Part shown: positions 32,051-38,867 of the stretch, one piece after another
Position numbering within the stretch: the stretch's first letter is position 1
Layout of the letters: the number at the start of each line of letters is the position of its first letter
Assembly (NCBI GenBank): GCA_000174895.1
Contig: ACOK01000103.1
Span: 1 to 64,000 of the forward strand
Direction of reading: 5' to 3'
DNA: 64,000 nucleotides
Source: Ruminococcus flavefaciens FD-1
GTDB taxonomy: Bacteria > Bacillota > Clostridia > Oscillospirales > Ruminococcaceae
The notes under the pieces: generated by a model
Database searches by the model: none
What the model saw: only the letters and a program-made list of their open reading frames with translations
Told to the model about the DNA's origin: nothing
Made by a program: the position numbers and the translations under genes

Positions 32051-32971
32051 ATGAAGAATATCAGAAAAAGACTGATCGCCGTTGCGATCATAGCTTCTAT
32101 GGCATTAACTTCTGTTGCTGGATGCAGCAGCGACTCCGTAGGAAAAGGCGGCTCAGCATCAAGCAGTTCATCTGCCGAGTCAGTTGACGATAATTTGGAT
32201 CACGTTGAGAACGAAGAGGGAAATGTAGTTATCACACCTTTCCAGACAGGAAGTGCTGATGATCTGGCAATCAACGATCCTAATGCTCCGACTGATGATG
32301 ATACAACAACAGCTGCTAACGCTAATGCAAAGGCTACAACAGCTATAGGCACAGTCACAGTTACTGATACCAAGGGTAAGGCAGTTACCGATGCTGAAGG
32401 TCAGAAGGTGACAGAAACCTATATTGCTACTGCTGCAAACAATGGCAACAGCAATAATAACAATAATAACAACAATAGCAATAATTCAGGTAACAGCGAT
32501 TATAAGAGCAGTATAGACAGTATGTACTGCCTCTGGATCGATATTTCAAAGGATGAGAACTATGTATTCAATGATCAGTTCATCAGGATCCAGTTCAAGA
32601 TCAAGGAAGGTATCCCTGAGAAAGATTATCCTATAAGATTCAATCCTGATTTCTCAAGTGTAGCAGGTGTATCCGTTCACCCCGACAAGGTAGCACAGGG
32701 TACGATCCGTGTAGGCAGTGGCAGCATTGAACCAATGGATGTTTCATCTGAAAACGGCTTTGTTGCATACGGTGATAACGTTGCTTGTAAGCCTGGCGAT
32801 ACGATAGATTATTACCTTAACCTTAAAGATAACCCGGGTCTTGCTGCAATTCTTGTATGGTTCTACTACGACAAGAACGCTATGGAAGTTGTTGAAGTTG
32901 AGCCTGCCGGCGAATTTCTCGATATTTCTGATGGCGTTGCACAGGTTGGTACAAGACCAAGCGACAACTAA
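32051..32971 (+). CDS. Secreted lipoprotein with cohesin-like domain
   Basis: 306 residues. A lipoprotein signal peptide ends in the lipobox SVAGC (C25 lipidated). A Ser/Asp-rich linker, a Thr/Ala-rich region and an Asn run (NNGNSNNNNNNNN) follow. The C-terminal ~140 residues read as a beta-sandwich with GDTIDYYLNLKDNPGLAAIL and WFYYDKNAMEVVEVEPAGEF, close to the cohesin pattern. I chose the ATG at 32051 for its AAAGGA and because it opens the signal peptide. In Ruminococcus, cohesins bind dockerins, so it may display dockerin proteins such as the one encoded at 33824-35527 on the membrane. The cohesin call is by pattern only. Confidence 0.75.
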   Translation: MKNIRKRLIAVAIIASMALTSVAGCSSDSVGKGGSASSSSSAESVDDNLDHVENEEGNVVITPFQTGSADDLAINDPNAPTDDDTTTAANANAKATTAIGTVTVTDTKGKAVTDAEGQKVTETYIATAANNGNSNNNNNNNNSNNSGNSDYKSSIDSMYCLWIDISKDENYVFNDQFIRIQFKIKEGIPEKDYPIRFNPDFSSVAGVSVHPDKVAQGTIRVGSGSIEPMDVSSENGFVAYGDNVACKPGDTIDYYLNLKDNPGLAAILVWFYYDKNAMEVVEVEPAGEFLDISDGVAQVGTRPSDN

Positions 32972-32978
32972 AAAAGCC

Positions 32979-33010
32979 AAAGGCTGCTGTAGATCACAGC
33001 AGCCTTTTTT
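32979..33010 (+). terminator. Terminator after the lipoprotein gene
   Basis: AAAGGCTGCTGT (32979-32990) pairs with ACAGCAGCCTTT (from 32996), loop AGATC, followed by a T-run. Confidence 0.85.
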
Positions 33011-33629
33011 ATTTAATAAAGCCTTTACGCATTGTCGGGATAAAAATTCCTCCTAAAGCATTACCAAGTGACATAATAATCAGATAACCGAACGATCTCG
33101 CTGTCCACGCTTCAGCGAGTGAAAAATAGAACATATTAGCAATACAATGCTCAAATCCGCTCAATATGAATACAACAACCGGGAGAAAAATAGTAAGAGC
33201 CTTTCCGACACTATTGGAAATGATCTTGTAGCCATCAGCTGCAATAAACATCAGCATTCCACAGAAAAACGCCAGAATCAGAATACTGACAGGGGAGTCG
33301 TTGGTTTTTGTCTCACAAAGAGCAGCGGCCTTCTCACTAATCCCCGAGATCCTCGTACACAGCACAAGAATCGCAGAGATTACAGTTCCCGCAAAATTGC
33401 CAAGCCAGATAATCAGAAGATCAAACAGATATTTCGGCTTATTCTCTACAGCATACCCCACTTTTCCTGTAAACAAGGCAAGGTTGAAATTCAGTATCAC
33501 AAACAGGCCTGTACCGAAAAGAAAAGCACCGATGTATTTATTATCACAAGACAGATAGGCGATTCCTCCAACCGCTATCAATGTACCCGTTATAAAAGCT
33601 CTCAGAAAGAGATCGATATATTTTTTCAT
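33009..33629 (-). CDS. Formate/nitrite transporter (FNT) family channel
   Basis: 206 residues with six hydrophobic segments. The FNT signatures are visible: NFNLALFTGKVGY after the second segment and SGFEHCIANMFYFSLA near the end, which includes the pore His region. Members pass formate, nitrite or hydrosulfide across the membrane; which one applies here is unclear. It is somewhat shorter than the usual 250-280 residues at the N-terminus. AAAGGA precedes the ATG. It stands alone with its own promoter. Confidence 0.85.
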   Translation of the reverse strand: MKKYIDLFLRAFITGTLIAVGGIAYLSCDNKYIGAFLFGTGLFVILNFNLALFTGKVGYAVENKPKYLFDLLIIWLGNFAGTVISAILVLCTRISGISEKAAALCETKTNDSPVSILILAFFCGMLMFIAADGYKIISNSVGKALTIFLPVVVFILSGFEHCIANMFYFSLAEAWTARSFGYLIIMSLGNALGGIFIPTMRKGFIK

Positions 33630-33665
33630 AAAGAGATTTCCTTTAATTAGAATTTGCTAACATTA

Positions 33666-33694
33666 ATTATAGCATAAGGAGTCCGAATTGTAAA
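33666..33694 (-). promoter_or_regulatory. Promoter of the FNT channel gene
   Basis: Reading leftward, TTTACA (33694 to 33689), a 17-bp spacer and TATAAT (33671 to 33666), with TG one base before the -10 box. Confidence 0.8.
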
Positions 33695-33784
33695 GATAAT
33701 TCTTTAACAAAGTGCGTTATGAATTTCACAAACTTTGTGATAAAAATGACTAATCAATAGCCGCACTATCGTCCGTAAAATATA

Positions 33785-33814
33785 ACAGGCAGGCGAATAA
33801 AAGCGCCTGCCTGT
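33785..33814 (-). terminator. Terminator after the dockerin gene
   Basis: ACAGGCAGGCG (33785-33795) pairs with CGCCTGCCTGT (33804-33814). The tract after it in the leftward direction is T/A-rich. Confidence 0.7.
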
Positions 33815-33823
33815 AAATTAATA

Positions 33824-35527
33824 TTATTCACTTAGTTTGATAACAAGCTTTCTCATAAAGATAACATCGAAGACATCGGTCTGCTTGTCGTTATTAGCAT
33901 CACACGAATGTACGGGATCTATCTTTCCAAGAACAGTATTTGCACAATACACCAGATCAGCCACATTCACCTCACCGTCGCAGTTCAGATCACCAATAAG
34001 CGGCTCAGGAACCTTAGTGGTTGTAGTCGTTGCCTGAGTGGTAGTTGTTGTAGCCTTGGACGTCGTAGTCGTTGCCTTAGTGGTGGTTGTTGTTGTCATA
34101 GACGTCGTAGTCGTTGCCTTAGTGGTGGTTGTTGTAGGCTTGGACGTTGTAGTCGTTGCCTTAGTGGTGGTGGTTGTTGTCATAGACGTCGTAGTCGTTG
34201 CCTTAGTGGTGGTTGTTGTAGGCTTGGACGTTGTAGTCGTTGCCTTAGTGGTGGTGTTAGTAGGTTTGGACGTCGTAGTAGTTGCCTCAGTAGTAGTTGT
34301 TGCAGCCTTTGACGTCGTAGTAGTTACTATCTCGGTTGAAGCTGCATCAGAAGAAGTAGTTAATGTAGTTGTCTCAGGTTCAGTAGTTGTAACAGTAGTG
34401 GTCGTAGTTGCGGCAGAAGTGGTAGTAGTCACTGACGGAGTGAACTTATAATCGCTTTCAGATATCTCAGGATAGGTAAGATATGTGATATTGTAATCAG
34501 ACTCAGCCGTATGGTTGGTATTAAAACGCTTCGAGCCTCTGATGAAATAATCATATTTTATCTCCTGACCATTTTCACCATCAAGATCATCCCATGTAAC
34601 ATCGATAGCGTACCATTTTCCATCATCCATCTGGAGATAATTCCACATATGTGCAGCATCTTCCAGCGGATCATAATTTCCGAAAACAACAACACAAGGA
34701 ATATTCACAGAATCACAAATAATCTTGAATGCCTTGGCATAACCTTCACAGACAACGCCCGGCTCAACGAGAGCGCCTAATGCAGAACCTCTGAATTTAG
34801 CTTCAAGGTCATAAAAAGTATTCAGAGCGATCTGATCATGAATGCTCTTGATCTGTTCATATCGTGTATCGCCTTCGATCTTAAAATCATCAACGACCTC
34901 ATAAAGTTCGCTAAGGTAATCATCAATAACATCAAAATCCGAGAATCCGTCGTAATAATCAGGAGTGACAACGACAGAATATATTTTAATTGTATACGTA
35001 CCTTTACGGGCGCTTCTTGAAATATAAGTATCGTTTCCGGGTCTGACGGCTATCTTTGTCACATCAAGCCAGCAGAGCTCGGGGTAATCGAAAGTCAGAG
35101 AGTCTATGCCGGGCTTGCAGCTGCCGAACAAAGCGTTCTGATATGCCTCAAGCTCTTCTTCGGAAATATCAGGAGAAGAGGGAAGAGTAGACAAGGTAAT
35201 ACTTACCGGATTTTTTAGCTTGACTGTTATGGGAGTCAATGACGGCTCAGACACCAGCGGCTTCAAAGCATTATAGACAAGTTTGTTGTTATCATCGAGA
35301 AACTGCGAATAATTATATGTGCCATCCGCAAAATTGGACGCAACATCAGGTAAATCAGGATATGATAATTCCAGATTCGCAAGATCTCCTATACAGATCT
35401 CCTCTGTAATCTCTGCGTCAACAGGGATCATATCAATAGCATCCGCATACGCTGAAATAGCGGCATTTGAAGGAATAATGGCCACAGCTGTCAGTAATGA
35501 TAATGTCGATGAGAATAATTTTTTCAT
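33824..35527 (-). CDS. Secreted transglutaminase-like protein with Thr-rich linker and dockerin
   Basis: 567 residues from the ATG at 35527, which has GGAGG upstream. A signal peptide (1-28, ending ISAYADA) and an N-terminal region come first, then a transglutaminase-like fold with the Cys-His-Asp triad C260 (GVVCEGYAK), H293 (AAHMWNYL) and D309 (AIDVTWDD). Residues about 366-505 are almost only Thr with Lys/Ala/Ser/Pro in a repeated pattern. The C-terminus is a type I dockerin with two calcium loops (GDLNCDGEVNVADLV and CDANNDKQTDVFDVI). It is therefore exported and probably docked onto a cohesin. The enzyme activity is likely proteolytic or cross-linking and is not known. Confidence 0.92.
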   Translation of the reverse strand: MKKLFSSTLSLLTAVAIIPSNAAISAYADAIDMIPVDAEITEEICIGDLANLELSYPDLPDVASNFADGTYNYSQFLDDNNKLVYNALKPLVSEPSLTPITVKLKNPVSITLSTLPSSPDISEEELEAYQNALFGSCKPGIDSLTFDYPELCWLDVTKIAVRPGNDTYISRSARKGTYTIKIYSVVVTPDYYDGFSDFDVIDDYLSELYEVVDDFKIEGDTRYEQIKSIHDQIALNTFYDLEAKFRGSALGALVEPGVVCEGYAKAFKIICDSVNIPCVVVFGNYDPLEDAAHMWNYLQMDDGKWYAIDVTWDDLDGENGQEIKYDYFIRGSKRFNTNHTAESDYNITYLTYPEISESDYKFTPSVTTTTSAATTTTTVTTTEPETTTLTTSSDAASTEIVTTTTSKAATTTTEATTTTSKPTNTTTKATTTTSKPTTTTTKATTTTSMTTTTTTKATTTTSKPTTTTTKATTTTSMTTTTTTKATTTTSKATTTTTQATTTTTKVPEPLIGDLNCDGEVNVADLVYCANTVLGKIDPVHSCDANNDKQTDVFDVIFMRKLVIKLSE

Positions 35528-35583
35528 AACGAAACCTCCATTGAAGCAATTATTTCCCATCCCCTAATTATATATCTATATTT

Positions 35584-35612
35584 ATTATACAAAAAAGCAA
35601 CCGTTTTGTCAA
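35584..35612 (-). promoter_or_regulatory. Promoter of the dockerin gene
   Basis: Reading leftward, TTGACA (35612 to 35607), a 17-bp spacer and TATAAT (35589 to 35584). Confidence 0.85.
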
Positions 35613-35782
35613 TAGTATCAAGCGAAAATTTACTAAATTACCGATAAAAACATAAAAAATAAATAATTTCTCAGAAACGAAATAATTATGCAATTTTCAT
35701 CCGCACCAGGAAGACAGATGTTTTCGTGCCGAAAACAACAAAAAAACAGCGTTTATTGCTGTAATATTTGTGGTTTTGTCTC

Positions 35783-35811
35783 TTGAAAATATTGCCGTGC
35801 TATGGTATACT
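35783..35811 (+). promoter_or_regulatory. Promoter of the aminotransferase gene
   Basis: TTGAAA at 35783-35788, a 17-bp spacer and TATACT at 35806-35811. The leader is long (about 114 nt). The AT-rich space between the divergent promoters (35613-35782) shows small hairpins but no gene. Confidence 0.78.
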
Positions 35812-35833
35812 TTTATGTGGATTATAGGCGGCT

Positions 35834-35875
35834 TCTAAAGATATGTTTTGCCTGAATGTAAAACGCATCTTCAGA
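35834..35875 (+). promoter_or_regulatory. Extended leader hairpin upstream of the aminotransferase
   Basis: Three helices stack in register: TCT/AGA, AAGAT/ATCTT and GTTTT/AAAAC (35834-35849 with 35860-35875), separated by single mismatches or a 2-nt bulge and closed by a 10-nt loop. It is long enough to be a regulatory leader, although I recognise no known riboswitch core. Confidence 0.45.
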
Positions 35876-35931
35876 GGTTGTCTGTATATGAGAAACATGA
35901 AACATAAATTCTGAAAGGTGTGTTCCGAATA

Positions 35932-37206
35932 ATGTATTTATCAGAAATGTCTAAAGAAGAGCTTATGAGTTTCAAGAACGAAAACGTTAAGCTTTACGAT
36001 GATTTCAAAGCTCAGGGGCTCTGTCTGAATATGGCAAGAGGTAACCCGTGCAAAGAGCAGTTAGACCTCAGCGTGGATATGCTCAAGGTTTTCGATGACG
36101 GCCAGTTTATGAGCAGCTGCGGTTCTGATGTCCGTAACTATGGCCTTCTCGACGGTATACCGGAGGCTAAGAAGCTGTTTTCTGATATGATAGGTGTCAA
36201 GGAAGACGAGATAATCATTTTCGGCAACTCAAGCCTTAATGCTATGTTCTTTGCTGTTCAGACTGCATTCAATAAGGGCGTACTCGGCGGCAAGCCATGG
36301 TCACAGTGTGACAAGATCAAGTTCCTCTGTCCTGTTCCCGGATATGACAGACACTTCAAGGTTACTGAGTTCTTCGGAGTAGAAATGATCAATGTTCCTA
36401 TGACTTCAACAGGCCCTGATATGGACATGATCGAGAAGCTTGTAGCAGAAGACGAGTCAATAAAGGGTATCTGGTGTGTACCTCAGTACTCAAACCCCGA
36501 CGGTATCATATACAGTGACGAAACAGTCAAGCGTTTTGCCGCACTTAAACCAAAGGCTAAGGATTTCCGTATTTTCTGGGATAACGCTTACTGTATCCAT
36601 CACCTTACAGATTCACCCAAATATATCCTTAACATCCTTGACGAAGCCAAGAAAGCCGGCAACGAGGATATCGTTTACATCTTCGGTTCAACTTCAAAGA
36701 TAACTTTCCCGGGTGCAGGTGTTGCTGTAATGGGCGGAAGCAAGGCTAATATCGATGATCTGAAGAAGTACCTCGGCATCAGTATCATCAGCTACGATAA
36801 GATGAACCAGTTCCGTCATGTCAAGTATTTCGGCACATTCGAGAATATGCTTGAGCACATGAAGAAGCACATGGCTATCATCGCTCCAAAGTTCCAGCTG
36901 GTATGTGATAAACTGAAGGCAGAAATAGCACCTCTCGGCATCGGTTCATGGACTGAACCAAAGGGCGGCTACTTCGTATCTTTCAATGCTCCAAACGGCT
37001 GTGCCAAGAGAATAGTTCAGCTTTGTGCTGACGCCGGCGTAACACTTACAGGCGCAGGTGCAACTTTCCCTTACGGCAAGGACCCGGAGGATAAGAATAT
37101 CCGTCTTGCTCCTACATACCCTCCGATAGATGACCTCGCAAAGGCAATGGAGCTGTTCACTATCTGCGTAAAGATCGCAGCAGCAGAAAAGCTTCTTGAA
37201 GCATAA
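35932..37206 (+). CDS. PLP-dependent aminotransferase, aspartate aminotransferase type
   Basis: 424 residues from the ATG at 35932. A fold-type I aminotransferase: LNMARGNPCKEQLDLS at the N-terminus, FGNSSLNAMFFA, WCVPQYSNPDGIIYSDE, FRIFWDNAYCIHHL and the PLP lysine in IFGSTSKITFPGAGVAVMGG. This subgroup (Asp_aminotransf family) is distinct from classical AspC and is found in Clostridia and Actinobacteria. The likely reaction is aspartate plus 2-oxoglutarate to oxaloacetate plus glutamate. An AAAGG lies 13 nt upstream of this ATG; a GTG at 35920 is a weaker alternative. Monocistronic. Confidence 0.88.
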   Translation: MYLSEMSKEELMSFKNENVKLYDDFKAQGLCLNMARGNPCKEQLDLSVDMLKVFDDGQFMSSCGSDVRNYGLLDGIPEAKKLFSDMIGVKEDEIIIFGNSSLNAMFFAVQTAFNKGVLGGKPWSQCDKIKFLCPVPGYDRHFKVTEFFGVEMINVPMTSTGPDMDMIEKLVAEDESIKGIWCVPQYSNPDGIIYSDETVKRFAALKPKAKDFRIFWDNAYCIHHLTDSPKYILNILDEAKKAGNEDIVYIFGSTSKITFPGAGVAVMGGSKANIDDLKKYLGISIISYDKMNQFRHVKYFGTFENMLEHMKKHMAIIAPKFQLVCDKLKAEIAPLGIGSWTEPKGGYFVSFNAPNGCAKRIVQLCADAGVTLTGAGATFPYGKDPEDKNIRLAPTYPPIDDLAKAMELFTICVKIAAAEKLLEA

Positions 37207-37221
37207 TCAAAGAATATAAAT

Positions 37222-37256
37222 AATCCCCGAAGTGATATCGCATCGCTTCGGGGATT
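37222..37256. terminator. Terminator between the aminotransferase and LCP genes
   Basis: AATCCCCGAAG (37222-37232) pairs with CTTCGGGGATT (37246-37256), followed by TTGTTTTT. It lies between convergent genes and can act in both directions. Confidence 0.85.
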
Positions 37257-37270
37257 TGTTTTTATGAGGA

Positions 37271-38770
37271 TCAATATCCCTGATCCTCATAGTATACTTC
37301 TTCTTGGGGGACATCTTCAGGAACAGGAACACTTCTCATTGTTCCGAAAACATCATTTTTGAGCATATTATAATTCTGCTCAAAATCTACTTGCAGAACA
37401 TTCAGACAATCCTCTCCGATCCATACATCTTCGCTCCAGAACGTTCCGTCATAAGGCACCTGAATCTGTTTCCTCTCATATCCGAGCACAAATGGAAGTC
37501 TGAGAGAATAGAGATACATCTCAAAAGTGGACATATTCGTAGAAACATCCGGAATGACACGTGTGGCAATGTTGGTGAAAATACTCGGACGGAAAGTCTT
37601 TATCTTATTCATTATGAGCTCGATAACACGACGCTGTCTGCTTGTTCTTTCAAAGTCACTGTTGCCGACATTACGTATTCTTGAATAAGCAAGAGCCTGT
37701 TTGCCATTGAGATGGAGGAATCCGCCGCCTTCAAGAAGATCAGCATATCTGTCATCACCCATAAGCTCATTCAGTTCAGCCTGAAGAATAATGTTGATCT
37801 CATTTGCTTCTTCATCCGAAACATCCATATCAAGACCGCCGACTGAATCGACGATAGATGCAAATGAAAGGAAGTCGATGCCTACATAGTCATCAATGCG
37901 GACGTGGAAATTATTCTCGATAGTCTCCATAAGAAGATCAGGACCGCCGAAAGCATAGGCCGCATTCAGCTTGTTCCAGCCATAGCCGGGGATCTCAACG
38001 TAGCAGTCACGCATAAATGAAGTCATGATGAATTCGTGAGTTCTTGTATTCATCGATACAAGTATCATTGAGTCGGAACGACCGACCTCATCAGAACCAC
38101 GATTATCAGTTCCGAGAACAAGAATGCTCCTTACGTAGGATTCGTTCAATACGCCTACCGGATGATAATGTGAAGCGGATTCCTGTTTATCCACCTTGCT
38201 GATAAGGCTCAGCGATGTGCATGAGTAAAGGGCAAATATCACAAGAAATACCGAAAATACTGACCAGAATATCCTCTTTATGATTCTGCCAACGGGATTA
38301 TGATGATGTCTCTTTGAGGTCTTTTTCGGCGAACTGTACGATTGCTTTCTCTGCGGCTGAGCGGCAGGACGTGGAACTTCACTGCGGTAGTCGTATCTCT
38401 GACGCTCATCATAGTTTCTGTCATCATAATAATGATAATTCGGCTGCGACGACTGAGGCCGCTGCTGACTGTAATTCTGCTGCGGACGGCTGTACTGCTG
38501 CTGACCGTAATTCTGTTGTGGGCGGCTGTACTGCTGCTGACCGTAGTTCTGCTGTGGGCGGCTGTACTGCTGCTGACCATAATTCTGCTGTGAACGGCTG
38601 TACTGCTGCTGACTGTAATTCTGCTGACGGCCATTGTATTGCTGTGGTCTGACAGGACGTTTTCTTTTCAGCGGAGGCAGATCATTTGCCGGATGCTGAG
38701 TGGTGTAGTTGTCCATATCATCAGGAAGAAGCATTGTATCTTCGTTATCTGAATTATTTCTCTCCTGCAT
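37271..38770 (-). CDS. LytR-CpsA-Psr (LCP) family cell-wall glycopolymer ligase
   Basis: 499 residues. A long cytoplasmic N-terminus is rich in Gln/Tyr/Arg, with a 12-residue repeat (QQQYSRPQQNYG, about 53-101). A basic stretch and a membrane segment (about 167-190) follow. The external LCP domain then has VLGTDNRGSDEVGRSDSMIL, SFMRDCYVEIPG, the AAYAFGG turn, GIDFLSFASIVDSVGGLDM and LAYSRIRNVGNSDFERTSRQ. LCP enzymes attach wall teichoic acid or capsule-type polymers from lipid carriers to peptidoglycan. The Gln/Tyr repeat region is unusual and may bind partners or aggregate. No clear promoter is visible; it may be read from the upstream gene past a weak hairpin. Confidence 0.92.
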   Translation of the reverse strand: MQERNNSDNEDTMLLPDDMDNYTTQHPANDLPPLKRKRPVRPQQYNGRQQNYSQQQYSRSQQNYGQQQYSRPQQNYGQQQYSRPQQNYGQQQYSRPQQNYSQQRPQSSQPNYHYYDDRNYDERQRYDYRSEVPRPAAQPQRKQSYSSPKKTSKRHHHNPVGRIIKRIFWSVFSVFLVIFALYSCTSLSLISKVDKQESASHYHPVGVLNESYVRSILVLGTDNRGSDEVGRSDSMILVSMNTRTHEFIMTSFMRDCYVEIPGYGWNKLNAAYAFGGPDLLMETIENNFHVRIDDYVGIDFLSFASIVDSVGGLDMDVSDEEANEINIILQAELNELMGDDRYADLLEGGGFLHLNGKQALAYSRIRNVGNSDFERTSRQRRVIELIMNKIKTFRPSIFTNIATRVIPDVSTNMSTFEMYLYSLRLPFVLGYERKQIQVPYDGTFWSEDVWIGEDCLNVLQVDFEQNYNMLKNDVFGTMRSVPVPEDVPQEEVYYEDQGY

Positions 38771-38806
38771 AATAATTCCTTTCTGTTGTCTTATTTCTAA
38801 TGGAAA

Positions 38807-38836
38807 ACCTGCAAACGGATCTCACCGAATGCAGGT
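38807..38836 (-). terminator. Terminator-like hairpin before the LCP gene
   Basis: ACCTGCA (38807-38813) pairs with TGCAGGT (38830-38836), with TTTT next in the leftward direction. Confidence 0.5.
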
Positions 38837-38867
38837 CTTTTGTTCTGTGCACTGCTATCGCAGATAA

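Noticed and set aside
33980..34430. Periodic DNA resembling a CRISPR or satellite array
   Set aside because: The period encodes an in-frame Thr-rich linker of a well-formed gene; units are unequal and there are no unique spacers.
34038..34451. Val-rich plus-strand frame opposite the dockerin gene
   Set aside because: It is the complement of the repetitive Thr codons and has no start signals.
38463..38640. Regular 36-bp repeat resembling a CRISPR array
   Set aside because: It is a continuous coding repeat inside the LCP gene with no spacers.
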